64,000 bases of DNA, from assembly GCA_905183005.1 (NCBI GenBank), contig CAJJDO010000113.1, positions 164,465 to 228,464 on the forward strand. The letters run 5' to 3'. Below the pieces are notes generated by a model. It was not told where the DNA came from and ran no database searches. It saw only the letters and a program-made list of their open reading frames with translations. Source of the DNA: Paramecium pentaurelia (Eukaryota > Ciliophora > Oligohymenophorea > Peniculida > Parameciidae). Below, piece after piece: positions 1-12,200 of this stretch; position 1 is the stretch's first letter, and every line of letters begins with the position of its first letter. A program made the translations under genes and the position numbers.

Positions 1-625
1 ATATATTTATATTATTATTCTTTACCTCAATAAATAAAGGTATAATTTGATTATAATATTTATTTATTGCCTAAGATTATAACACTATCATAAACTATAA
101 AATCTTTTAATTTCTAAAAAAAAAATTGTTCCGAACCTTTTTTTAATTATTTCCATAATATTTTGTTGTTTTAACAAAGTCAATGGTAACAAATCTTAAT
201 TGATTTTTTTCCATAAAAATGGTTTCCTTCACAATAAATGTAATTTTTTAGAAAATTAACAATTTTTAGATTATCTAATCCATATGAAAACAATAAATAT
301 TAGTAAATTTGTTATCATCATTCATCATAAAGATAAAATTAGACAGATATGCTGGATGGGAATGAATTTAAAATTTTTTACAGAGATAAAGAAACATAAA
401 AAGAAGGTAGAAAGTAGGTTTAAAAATAAGAAAAATACTTTTTATTATTATATTTATTTTTATAAACAAATTATAATTTGGTTTCGTTTTGAAAGAAAGT
501 GTAATAAATCCATAATTTGTTATCATTTTATTCATAGTATTTAATAATTTTATTATATTATTCTAGAGATTTATATTTATTTAGCATCTAAAAATTTAAT
601 AAATCAAAGTTATTAGGAAAAAATA
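1..625. other. AT-rich stretch, no convincing gene
   Basis: Very AT-rich sequence with homopolymer runs. A reading frame without TGA starts at 284 and runs on through 626, but its first part (Lys, Ile, Tyr and Phe rich) looks like translated intergenic DNA. I see no domain, no RNA gene and no telomeric repeat at the window edge. Confidence 0.5.
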
Positions 626-934
626 ATGAAGTTTCGATAATAATTTAATTTGGATGTAGATTTACCGCATAATTCACACTTTTAATCCGAAAGCACTCCT
701 AAAGAAGAATATATAGGAGAAGAAATGATAAGATTCATTAAATTTTCCACACCAACAGAATCCAATAGATTTTTAAATGGACAGATGTCGGAAGAGAATA
801 ATCTAATTATTAGCGAAATGATAAAGATAGATTTTTCAGTTTTGGAAAATAGAATATGGTAATAAATAATAATTGTTGTTATTGATTTTAATACTACATT
901 AAATATTGTTTTCTTATAAATTAAATCTAAAATT
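626..934 (+). CDS. possible small acidic protein or gene fragment
   Basis: From the ATG at 626 the frame encodes a plausible acidic stretch (roughly residues 10-75, with motifs such as TPKEEYIGEEM and EENNLIISEM), then dissolves into low-complexity Ile/Val sequence without a TGA. It stays in frame with the ATG at 935 of the CRAL-TRIO gene, so it could be an upstream exon, a fragment of another gene or chance. No family is recognised. Base composition in the first 200 bp is more gene-like than the flanks. Confidence is low because no stop codon closes the frame. Confidence 0.25.
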
Positions 935-1991
935 ATGAGTAAAAAGGACAAAGACTTTACAGGGTAACTTAAATGTTGGATAACCTAGATTTCCAGGAGA
1001 TTGCAATTAAACTTAATTAAAAGCTTTGAGTGATTTTCGAAATATTGTAAACCAAATGGGATTGAGTGAGAAAATTTATGATGACCCATATTTATTGAGA
1101 TTTTTAAGGGCTAGAAAGGTATGCTTCAATTAAACAAATTGTTTGAAGTAACTACAGAGCAACGTTTAATCAAATATTATATCCAATCCTATGAATTATT
1201 GCTCAAAAGAATTTTCCCTGCATGTTCTTAAACTAAAGGAACAAAAATTGAATAATCTTTCACAATCTTAGATCTTAAAGGAGGATCTATGAAAATGGTT
1301 TCTAAATAGGTTTACAACTTTATCTAATTAGCCTCAAATATTGGATAAAATAATTATCCAGAAATCCTTGGAAAGTAATTATTTCTGTTATCCATTTCAG
1401 AATGTATATAGTAAATGCCCCTATGATGTTTACTGGTATTTGGGCAATGATTAAGATTTGGCTAGATGAGAAAACAAAAAATAAAATAACAATCTTAGGT
1501 TCCTCTTATAAAGATGAATTATTAAAACATATTGATATAGACAATTTGCCTGATTTTCTTGGAGGTAATTCTAAATGTGAAAATACTGATGTATTATCAT
1601 AAAATATTGGACCCTGGAACCCTGATGGAACTAGGCCTCTCTTTCCGGTAGAGAGTCCTCCTCAATTAGAGTATGCTTTCATAATTAAGGTTATTTTAGA
1701 GAAGAATTCTAATAATAATTAACATAGACCTAAGAAGATGAAGATCAAAAATAGAAATTAGATCTTTTAAAAAATGCCCTTGCTGATATGTAATTCTCTG
1801 CTCCTGTTGAAAAACCTCCTCATAACCCCAATAAATACGAAGTCACAACTTAAAATAATCATATTGTTAGTGATACTCCTTTAAATACAGAAGTGGTATA
1901 TATACATTTATATTTAATTTAGGGTGAAGAAGATAATTAATTTTCATAATCATAACAATAATAATTATTTTAATAGTTGCAACAAGAGTGA
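935..1991 (+). pseudogene. Sec14/CRAL-TRIO lipid-transfer protein gene with internal deletion
   Basis: CRAL-TRIO proteins bind phosphatidylinositol and other hydrophobic ligands and move them between membranes. The start at 935 gives MSKKDKDF, then after a 25-nt intron (964-988) the N-terminal helix with DPYLLRFLRARK (up to 1118). The lipid-binding half follows from 1148: TTEQRLIKYYIQSYE, FPACS, ILDLKGGSM, NAPMMFTG, ITILGSSYKDEL and LPDFLGG. Further introns are 1375-1400, 1671-1699 and 1896-1922, and a Gln-rich tail ends at TGA 1991. About 70 residues normally found between the RARK and TTEQR segments are missing, and the two parts are out of frame across the 29-30 nt left at 1119-1148. The rest is well preserved, so the break is recent or is an assembly artefact. 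The family is clear; whether any product is made is doubtful. Confidence 0.75.
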
Positions 1992-2100
1992 TATAAAGAT
2001 ATATAAATACATCAATAAATTTTTAATATCAATATACTCACTATTTTCTTTATCAAAAATATAACGACTAACCCATATAAATAATATCATATCAAGTTTT

Positions 2101-3351
2101 TCAAAATTTATTCATCAGTTTTATAGGATTTGATATTTTATCCAATTTCTCCATTTTTTTCCATAATTCACTTTCATTCTATTCTAAAGAAGTAAAACTT
2201 GTGTTATTTTCAATCAGCTATCTATCTTCTATTGATTTTTTTAAATTTTCAAATTACTAAAAATAACAGAACTCATCTTTTTTCTTTTAAACTGACTGAG
2301 CTAACTCAAATTCTTTATCAACCTCGTATATGGGACTCAACATATCAATCATTTTTTAATTAGGAGTTTTTGTTATAGAGGTTCCTCTACTTCTGCTTTT
2401 TATAGATAAAATAGATTTAGAGCTATGATTCATTATATCAGACTTATATTAAATTTTTTCATTAAGTTTCCATCCATTTTCATATATTTTAGAAATTAAA
2501 ATATTTCTTAGATAATTATAATTTGGATGTTAGCCTTACTTTTAAGAGCTTAAATACTTAAACCATTAGCTAAAAATTGAAGATTATGAATTCAAAAATG
2601 ATTAATCAAATGTTACTTTTTATTTATGATTTTACATTTCCTCAAATTATAATTTATTAATTATATTATCAAATTACTGCCAAGGTAAAGTTCCTATATA
2701 AGATAAATATTTTTAATTACCATTGATTAAATACAGTAATAAGTATGCCAAGCTATAAAGATCATCAATCTAATTAGGACCTTTAGCAATATTAAAAACT
2801 GGGCTGAGAAAATTACTTTCTCTAAGTGGAAATTTTTAAACTTTGCACGCTTCTTCTTTAGATTATAAAAATGATAGGTCTTTCAAATATATTAATTTAT
2901 CTTCAGGATCTGATCCCAAACATAAAATGCATGGTGTTATATTGCTCAAAATAAAATTCTTATTGTGAACTTTCTAAATTAGTTTGATCAATTAGATGCC
3001 AATCAATAAAATATTTTTTAATGACATCTATCCATTAGTCTTAATAATCGAACTTAAAGAAGGACCTAGACTTTAGGTAGCCAAAAAATATCTAAGTTAA
3101 ATAAAAAAATACCTTTAATCATTATTATTACCATAATCAATCACTTCAGGTATACCTTCAATATCTTAAACTTGTATCAATCTCGCAGTTTCTTATTGCA
3201 ATACATTCGAATTAGTAGAATTCTGTATTTTTAAATTTACTTCTCTCTAACTCGATTTTTAAATTGCAGAATATTCAAAATATGCAAGAGTACTTTATAT
3301 TAATCTTACATTTTAGTATCTAATTTAAGAAGGTTAAGGATTCAAATTCAT
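2101..3351 (-). CDS. CK1-like pseudokinase
   Basis: A 409-residue protein with one 21-nt intron (3092-3112). The casein kinase 1 fold is recognisable from the GIPEVIDYG segment, YFLATQSLGPSL, the helix ending VHNKNFI, and DDLYSLAYLLLYLINGNLPWQ-type sequence (here ...GTLPWQQF). The catalytic residues are gone: the place of HRDIKPDN reads ILSNITPC and the place of DFG reads KDLSFLQS. No clear VAIK lysine or glycine loop is visible. It is therefore probably a non-catalytic scaffold related to CK1. A basic/Ser-rich C-terminal tail of about 120 residues follows. It lies tail-to-head with the next minus-strand kinase, about 930 bp away. I am sure of the relationship; the function is inferred. Confidence 0.8.
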
Positions 3352-4279
3352 GTTACTATTTAAAAAAATAAAAAAAATTATTGCAAATGAAGAAATTACT
3401 GGCTTTTTAATTAATCAAAATACTCTTCTTAAAAATCATTTATTTGACTAATTATTAAAATTGATAAAAATTTATTAGATTATTTCTAATAATTCTATAG
3501 AAATCCTATTTTCAATTGATATTTTAATAATTATATATTAAAATTAATTACAAATTCTAATTTTATGAAATCATTTGCAAATTACAATGAACTTATTAAC
3601 ACACATGATATTTAATACCTCTATAAACCCTTTATTATTTAATTTTATGAAATAGACATTTATTATTACTCTTAATTGTACTGTTTTTTTTAAATAATTT
3701 GATTATTGCCAAATGATATAAAAAATATATATAAATATCCTTACAATCTTCTATGTTAGATGACATAGCTATTATAGTCTATTAACTTAAAATGTAGATA
3801 TAAGAATTTAAAGATAAAAAAATATATAATATATTAATAATTCAAGTTTATGCAATAAAGGAATGATTGTAATATCACTTTTTTTTATTTTAATTCATCT
3901 TTAGTTAGCTCCTAAAGCGATGCTTTGAGTTGATTTTCTTATTATTTTAGTTACTGATTTCATCATTATGATCAGTGTTTATTAATTTGGTAATTAAATG
4001 AGTTCTCAATTAATGGATTAAAATTTTCATAGTATATAATTGCTCTTTAACAATAGTTTCATTCATAAATAAAAAAGTGCTTTTATATTGTAATTTGAAA
4101 TGATAAAATTTGATCTGATAAACTATACTTAAATAAAATGATGTAGTCACAGAAATGTCAATAAATCATGTGAGAAAAAAGTTAGTTTGAATAATAAAAA
4201 ATGTAACATTATTATTTAATTTTAATTAAAAGAAGAACTAATTATATACATAGCAATTAGTATGATTAAACTATTTAAG
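3352..4279. other. intergenic, one weak coding relic
   Basis: AT-rich spacer between two minus-strand kinase genes. Around 3850-3960 on the minus strand a short Gln/Lys/Leu-rich coiled-coil-like frame (NQQLKQQENQLKASL) is visible, but TGA codons precede it and no start is present. Nothing else is recognisable. Confidence 0.4.
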
Positions 4280-5808
4280 TCATTTTTACATTTACGTTTA
4301 ATTAGATTTATGTTTTAATCTAGATGGTTAGGGCATAGTATTTTTTAAACATTTCATTTTATCAGCAACAGAGTCATAAATAAATTCTTAATCTAAAATA
4401 TTCATATCTGAAGATTTAGATCTTGAGATTTAACTTTTCTTTTTAATGCCTCTTGGAGTAAGGGCAATTGACATATTTGAATTGTCTATCATATCAGATT
4501 TTTCTAAGATTGTGGATAAATTAAGTCCAGATCCCATTTTCATTTGATTCATCATAACACTAGGTTTTCCCAATAAATCTCTAATTTTCAAATTTATAAA
4601 CCAGTGATGATTTAGTGCTTAAAAAGAAGTACATCGTTTTTGTGGTTCCTTTTGTAACATCAGTTTCATCAATTAAAGTCCACTGATAGAAATTTTACAA
4701 TAATCTGGATATTCAATATCTCCTTATTCATTTTTTGAAAGCACCTCTCTGCTTAATTATAAAATATACTTCATTAAAATCTGTTCCAAACGGCATCCTA
4801 CCAAACACAATATAATAAAATATCACTCCTAAAGAGAAAACATCAATTTATTGATCATATTATTTGGTTTTAAAAATTTCAGGGGCCATAAAACCTGGTG
4901 TTCCAATTCTCCTATGCATTTTATTTTCATGAAAATCTGCACTTGAAAAATTAACAAAGCAACAATCAGTTAGGCAATCAGGAAATCTGTTAAAAATATT
5001 GTCAAATTTGATATCTCTATGAAATAATCCTTTACTATGTATGTGATGCAAGCCCAATAATAATTTATAAAGCAACTCTGCTATTACTTTTTCAGGAGTC
5101 TATAACAATTAAGGAAGTAAAAATTTTTATTCTCTTCCTGCATATTGATCATAAACTACATATAAATATATTTAATCCTCATAAACTTCCTATAGTCTTT
5201 AAACATAAACATGATCTAATCTTCTTAAAATAGTAATTTCATTTAATGCCAGGATTGGATCATCAAGTTAATTCTTTTCAATAATTCTAATTTAAAAAAA
5301 TAATCCATCAGAATTTCTTTATGCTTTATATGTACAAGATGGATATGGTTCATTTAATTTGTGTTTGCAAATAAGTTTGTATTTTTTGTTAAATTTGGTT
5401 AGAATACAATATCTTTTTAAAGCAGATTACCATCTCTCATAATGATCTTGACTTTCAGTAAAGAATTCTACTCTTTATTTACCTTAATGTAATCTAAAAC
5501 CATGTTTATATGGTTAAAAAGAGGATTCAGAATATTTTATCTTTTTTAAGTAGCAAGCATTAATATTACAATATTCTGCTTAATTATTAACAATTTTAAT
5601 CAATCTAAATGATTTTTATATATTACTTGTCAACATATAATTCTAAATGTACAGCTTCCCACTTTCGAGATTTTGTTTGTTTCTAAAAGGCCTTGCCTTA
5701 GAAAATAAGATTTTATTGGTTTTCTTGCTGTTTAGTTGATAACCAAAAATCTCCTCCATTATTAAATATACTATCATGTTCATCTTTTTATTATGACAAC
5801 CAATTCAT
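4280..5808 (-). CDS. PH-domain protein kinase with degenerate DFG
   Basis: A 493-residue protein with introns of 22 nt (5605-5626) and 25 nt (near 4755-4780). Residues about 35-130 form a PH-like domain (QKQTKSRKWEAVHLELYV, CYLKKIKYSESS, GFRLHQGKQRVEFFTES, then YERWQSALKRYCIL), suggesting recruitment to membrane phosphoinositides. A Ser/Thr kinase domain follows, with HRDIKFDN near residue 258, GTPGFMAPEIF, DVFSLGVIFY and the C-lobe ending ALNHHWF. The Asp of DFG is replaced (CFVNFSSAD), so Mg-ATP handling is likely impaired although the HRD aspartate remains. The tail is Ser/Lys-rich. PH-kinase fusions of this shape are common in ciliates. Activity is uncertain. Confidence 0.8.
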
Positions 5809-6476
5809 ATTTTTATTAATTAATAAATATTTAATTATTTCATATTTCGGCTATTCAATGCAAAACTTATGAATTATTTAACATATCATTGAATTATTTA
5901 TATTATTTATTCATTTACAATCATAAAATATTAAACTTCAACACTCTTAATCTAAAATACAGTAATTTTAATAAAAACAAATATAATCATCAAATTAATA
6001 TCGACGAACATTTGGAAAATAATAAACTGACATGGCCACTTTTAAAGATGAGATAAATCAAGATGTTGGAAGGATTTAATTTTTAATTAATATAATATGT
6101 ATTGGAAGTGAGTCATAAATTAAATAAATGAAAAATATCAATAGAAAAATATAAAGAAATTAATACAATTTATGATATAGATCAATTCCTCATACGATTA
6201 CAATCATAGCCACAAAATTGACTAATCAATAATTAAAATTAAACAACAATTTTTTAACAATTTATCTATCCTATAATTGTGATTCTTAATTTAACATAAT
6301 AAAAAAATAATAATTAAATAATCATAAAGGTCACTATTATAATAAACAAATAGTCTGAAATGCCTAAACTTTTTGAAGATTATAATAATATTTTGCACAA
6401 AAAGAATACAGTTTGAATACTAAATAAGAGTTGATTATATAAAAACAAAAATTTTTATAAATATATTAAGAATCTA
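5809..6476. other. divergent intergenic region, no gene seen
   Basis: 670 bp of AT-rich DNA between two divergently transcribed kinase genes, so it should hold both promoters. I see no coding frame, tRNA or repeat. Confidence 0.4.
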
Positions 6477-7974
6477 ATGGATAAGTATACAAGAATAAAA
6501 ATGATTGGAAAGGGTAACTTTGGTGATGTTTGGCTGGTTGAAGACAACAAAGGATAGGTATAGGATTGAGAAAACAAAAGAAATTTGCCCTCAAGTTAAT
6601 CGATTTGTAATTTTAGAGTGTTGACCCAACAAATGAAGTTACATTGTTGAAGGTTTTGAAACATCCAAATATCATAAAATACTATAACTCATTTGTGTAG
6701 AATGATTAATTATGCATTTTAATGGAATTTGCAGAAAATTGTATTTCAAAATCATATCTAAAATGTAGATGATCTATAAATATATACTAAAAGCAATCCA
6801 GCAAATATATTAAATTGGTTTACATAATTGTGTTAAGCAGTATAATACTTACATTAAATGAATATTGTCCATAAAGATATAAAAATGAAAAATGTGTTTT
6901 TGACCAAAGATGGCATAGTATAAATATATATAGATATTTAGATCAAATTAGGAGACTTTAGTATTTCTAGAAAATTAGATGCCTCATTGAATCTTACATA
7001 ATTAGGTATATTACAATGAATTGATATTGTGAGGTACTCCTTATTATTTGTCACCTGAGATTTGTGAGTCTAAACCATCCAATACAAAAAGTGATATTTG
7101 GGGTTTGGGATGTCTCCTCTATGAATTGTGCACTAAACAAAAGCCATTTTAAGGATAATCTTTACCTGAAGTTTTCAAAAATATCATAACAAGTGAAACT
7201 CCCAAATTACCTGATGGATTCCCTTCGGTTTATTAGGATATAATAAATTAATGTTTATAAAAGAATCCTTAAGAGAGACCTGAAATCTCATAACTCTTAG
7301 AAATTCCAGAAATAAAGAAGGAGAGAATAAAATTCTCATAGTTATATAAATAGAGATTGATAGGAATGCTCAAATAAATCGATAATACATAATCTGAATC
7401 GATTTAAACTAATATAAAGTAAATGCACAAACCTATCTTTACTCCATAAAATAAATCATAATCATTATTATTTAAAAATCTATTCTCAGAATAAATATAA
7501 TCAAACATTAAAAAACCAATGACAAAGAAAATCATTTCAATTGATACTGATTTAATACAAAAGGAAGATTAATTATAATAATAGAATGAAACCCCAACAT
7601 AATTTGCTAAATAATTATTTAACCCAAAAACCCCTACTTCTCCGAATAGGAATTTATTATTAGCAGATTTTTTGAAGAAAAAACTTGGAGAGTAAAAGTT
7701 TTTAGATGTTCGCTAGATTCTTGAAGAGTCTTAGAATCCAATATAATTGTTAGATCAAAAAGAAATCATGATGAACTTAATGGGAGAGGAGAATTTAGAA
7801 TGTGTTAAAGTATTAATCATCAAATTAACTTTATAGATATTTAAAATATTAATATGTAATTGCACTACTCTACCAGGTAATCATTTTCGATAGATGAATA
7901 ATTACTAATTTTTAAGAGATAAAGTTGGTTCATAACCAGATTTGGATTAGAACGTAAAGACTAATAATTTTTGA
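6477..7974 (+). CDS. NEK-like serine/threonine kinase
   Basis: About 455 residues after removing introns of 23, 28, 24, 28 and (in-frame, near 7811) 27 nt. The kinase domain starts almost at the N-terminus: IGKGNFGDVWLV glycine loop, FALKLID lysine, EVTLLKVLKHPNII, then HKDIKMKNVF (Lys instead of Arg in HRD, catalytic Asp kept), LGDFSISRKL (Asp of DFG kept), GTPYYLSPE, SDIWGLGCLLYELC and RPEISQLL. LSPE and GLGCLLYEL are typical of NIMA-related kinases, which in ciliates act mainly in cilium length and cell-cycle control. A Ser/Lys/Gln-rich tail ends in a short conserved-looking segment (MMNLMGEENL). It is predicted active, unlike its two upstream neighbours. Confidence 0.85.
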
Positions 7975-8475
7975 TTGAATTAATATCTATAAATAAATTA
8001 TCAAGTAGTTTTTTCATTGATTCTTTAAAGAAATTCTTGTGCAATTTTGAAGTTTATATTTAACACTCAATTAATCATTTTATTTTTTACTTCTTAAATC
8101 CATTATTCAAGTTGCTACAATTGATATTTATTAGAAAGTTACTTCTTTTTTAGTTAATATCTAACTGCTAATTTACTAACTTTTCTTTACTATAAGTAAT
8201 CATCTAAATTTGATATAACTTAATTATTCAGATGTATAGTAGGACCATCAAATATATAACAATTATTAGAGTAGTTTTTATTTGTGATTTACTAATGAAA
8301 AAGCTTGATAATTAGAGCTCAATAATCTAATATTTTATAATAATTTTCCTCTTCAAAAATTGAGTATATTTTATAATAAATTTAATAAACTTATAACTTA
8401 TATAAATATTAATTGTGTATATAATTATTCATTTAAACAATAATAAATTCATAAAATACAAAATTCTATTCATAA
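7975..8475. other. spacer holding a coding fragment
   Basis: Between the NEK-like kinase and the DP gene. It contains the minus-strand coding fragment listed separately at 8067-8318. The remainder is AT-rich with no recognisable element. Confidence 0.4.
8067..8318 (-). pseudogene. C-terminal fragment of an unknown protein
   Basis: A minus-strand frame ending at TGA 8067 reads as a charged helical C-terminus (HLNNQVISNLDDYLQQRKV, then KLAVRYQLKKKQL and EQWIQEVKNKMIN). The frame is cut upstream by an in-frame TGA at 8319-8321, and coding-looking sequence (KILDY before it) continues beyond. A second frame over 8270-8360 also looks coding, so a missed intron or frameshift is possible. No start codon fits and no family is recognised. 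I treat it as a decayed gene or unresolved small gene. Confidence 0.35.
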
Positions 8476-9165
8476 ATGAAAAGAACTCAAAGAAAGTTTT
8501 CAAAATGTGTTGAAGATGAAATGCATTCAGATTCATCTAGGCAAGAATCTGACTCAGAATTTATAATTACTGAGACTTCAGAATCAGAAAAATTAAAAAG
8601 CAAATCTTTTTGGAGTCTCAAAGGATTAAGTTTTTAAATTAAGACACTTGTAAAGGAACTAAAAAGTACTACCTACAAAGTATTGGCAAACATCCTTATT
8701 GAAAAATTGTAAAATGAACTTCAAAAAATTCATAGTACAGAAAGAAGAAAGGAGATATAAAATCTTAAAAGAAGGGTTTATGATGCTATTAATGTGATGG
8801 TAGCTATGGGGGTTCTTGAAAAGGACAAGAAACAAATCTCTTTTCATGAATAAAAGGATAAAGAAGTAGTGAATTTTTAAAAAGAGTAAGTTCGAACTAA
8901 ATTGGAAATATTAAAAGAAAAAAGAAAAAAACTTACAAAAGCTACTCTGACTTATATGATGTATAAATAGCTTACTTAAAGAAATCAATAAATGAAAATG
9001 GAATCTGAATCCATCCTATATACACCAGTTTTTGCCTTTTCAGTGTAAGTATTTGATAATGATTTATGTATGTAATAAAAAAATGGAAAAAAATTGATTA
9101 TCAAATCTAAACAGCCTATATATATCTACTCTGAATTAGAAGTGTTATAAAAGATACTCAATTGA
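8476..9165 (+). CDS. DP transcription factor (E2F dimerisation partner)
   Basis: A single-exon gene of 229 residues. An acidic Ser-rich N-terminus (about 40 residues) precedes the DP winged helix: GLSFQIKTLVKELKSTTYKVLANILIEKL-type sequence leading to NLKRRVYDAINVMVAMGVLEKD near residue 98, the RRVYDA-NV signature of E2F/DP DNA-binding domains. The DP-type inserted helix between ILIEKL and RRVYD favours DP over E2F. A coiled-coil dimerisation segment follows (LEILKEKRKKLTKATL), then a short DP C-terminal domain with SELEVLQKIL. DP binds TTTSSCGC-type promoters with E2F to drive S-phase genes. It is short for the family, and no in-frame TGA lies before 9163. Confidence 0.85.
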
Positions 9166-9215
9166 TGTTATATCACTTAAATCGATAAAATTGAAATTAT
9201 AAATTTAATAATAGT

Positions 9216-12200
9216 TCATTGTAAAATATTATTATATATTTTTTCAATATATTATAAAGATTTTAGAAAACTGTCTTCTCCATAAATTGATTAAGGAGGC
9301 AATAGGTATGGTAATTATCTACAAACAAAAAACTTTGAACTTAGCAATCTAAATATGAAAATTATTTAAAAAAAGTAGATAAAAACTGTTACAATCTCAA
9401 AAAGTATGAAATAGCTAAATTTATCATCTAATTAAGATTGAATTTCATTTTCTAATGTATTTCTCATTTCTATAAATAAGTTTTCTAAACTTTAAGAAAT
9501 AAAGTTTATCCCTATTAGATCATCTCTTGTGAATTTTTTGTTTTATTTAAATTCTGAATTTATATCATCTCTTACCATATCTGAATAATATTAAATGGAA
9601 TACATTAGTCCTTCAGTTAATTTACCATTTAAAATAGTTGTACATAATGGATTAATTAATATTGAACATGTATTTTATAAAAGATTATTTAAAACATCCA
9701 ATGTTTAATCAGAATATCCATATTTAAATTATTCATCATAGTATAAGAATTCCCTATAAGCCTCTTAAACTTAATCTTTATAAGTATTAATTAATTAATC
9801 AGTTATATTAATATCTTTAAGTTTTTCTTGAATTTATACTACATAATCACAATAACAGATTTCAGTTACTTCTTAACAGTAATTTATATAAACAGAGAAT
9901 TAATTAAGTCTTTATGATAACATTTCAATATATGTCTAATTGGTAATAAGAGAATATTCTAAGTAAAAACAACATAAAAATATTCCAATTAATGGATAAA
10001 ATACAAAGGGATGTTAAAGACAAGAATATTATTATTCCTGTATTTTAAATTATTTTTTAGAATCTGTTCTTGTATAATTTGTAAATTTTAAACTTTGAAA
10101 CTATGATAAATTCTAATTTTCTTGATATAATTTGCTTTTGAAATTGAATTGATATTTGTATAAATTTAATTCACTTGCATTTTTATATAAATATAATAAA
10201 TTTGATAATCTAATTTTTTCAGCCTCTAAAGATTGTATTTATATTTATTCAGAACTTCTAAGAATTCTCCTTTTAAGACGAAAAAAGTGCATATAAGCAA
10301 TTGAATAGCATACAATTACAAGTACTTCTATGGCTAGAGCAATAGAAGAAATTACACTCTAATAATATGATACAATATCATTTAAATTACTCAATATCTT
10401 TTAATTAAATTCTTCTGTTATTATTTCATATTATTCTATGTAATCAAAAAATGAATTAAGTAAAATATGAATAGTTTTATAGAATTTTTGCATATATAGT
10501 TCATCTTAAGGATTAAAATCTTTAAAATTACTCATTTGATACCAAATCTAAAATATTTCAGTCCATGCACTAACTTATTATGATTCTTATTAAAAATAAT
10601 CATATAATTTCATTTGTGCTTCAGATATAGTTGAAGTAACCACTTATTTTTGAGATACTTATTAAAATATTGAAAATCTTAGGTTTATATTTTCTGTAAT
10701 CAATTGTGTAGTTTCATTTTATAAAGTAGAATTTTTTGAATTTTACAAATGTCCAAGACCCAATAATGTATTTCGAATTAGATCTGCTGTTGTAAAAGGG
10801 CCAAATACTTCTAATATTTCTTTATTTTCAGTCATATTTGATTTATAAAGTAAATAAAATAATTAAGATAATAGCAGAATAATAATTAAATTACAAATAT
10901 CTACAGCCAAAACAACTTTGACTAATTTTGGAATGTTGCCTTTCTTTGAAAATTTATTATATAATTATGATTTTTAAATAATAGCTGAACTATCTTTATT
11001 ACCATGTAACTAATAATGAGTATCAGTTTAATGAATCTTCTATAATCCATTACCAGATACTTCATCCATAACTTCAATTTCAGAAATTTTTTAGTGTCCG
11101 ACTTTAACTTCAAAAAACTCTTACTAATATTTTGATTATTATTATTATTTTTGTTTCTTGTTATTTGTGTTAGTATTAGTTTTTTAACTAGTTTAACCTT
11201 TATGTAAACTTTTAATTTCATTTTCATTTATTAGACTATTATGAGATTCAATAACATTAATTTATAATTATTCATTTTATCCTCTTTAGGAAGTAAGTAT
11301 TAATCTACTGGAATCTAAAGGAGTTTAAAAATTTGAATAAATTTAAGGCAATTAATATTCTTATATATTATTCATTTCATTTTATGTATATTCGATCTAT
11401 TATAGATCTGAAATATCTCCACTTTCACTTTTTATATCAATTAATCCTTAAATGGAATCCAATCTTAAAGGATTTAGAGATGCTTAAGATGTTCCTTTTT
11501 TAAATACATCAAACATTAAAGAATTTGATTAATTTTCTGCTAAAGCAATTTTCTTCATAGATATTAAATAAGCTTAATAAATTTTGGTATGTATAAATCC
11601 TATTGACATTGATATTGAACAATTTGAATAATAAATATCTGATTAAGAATCAAATTTAGGAATAATAAATGTTAATTATTCAACTTCAATTGTAAAATGA
11701 ATAAGCAATCTCTCTTATTATTAATAATCAAATTTATTACTAATTGAACCATTTTCCTCTCTTATAATTTCTTCATCTTAATATGCTTAATATTAATGTT
11801 ACAATTATTCAACATAATGTTAAAAATTAGGAATAATCTCTTCAATTCCTTTATTATAATAATCATTAATTTTAATCTTTAATTATTCTAATGCTAAATT
11901 TGATATTCCTTATATTTTAAATGTATCAGAAATCACAATATGTCCTTTAATATTTTCATACTTTCCATAAGGCACAATCTATTTAAGAAAGCAATATATA
12001 GGAAAGGCATCTTCACATATATTAAATGAAAGATCAAGATACATTTCACAAAATATTAATTCTCTAAATTTCTTTTACATTAATAGTGGTCTTCTTTTAC
12101 GAATAATTGGAGGTTTATTTGTAAGGAAGAATATTTCTAATAATTAATCATGATATGTAGCTAAATTAGGAGTAACTATTTGATGTACTGTTTAAATAGT

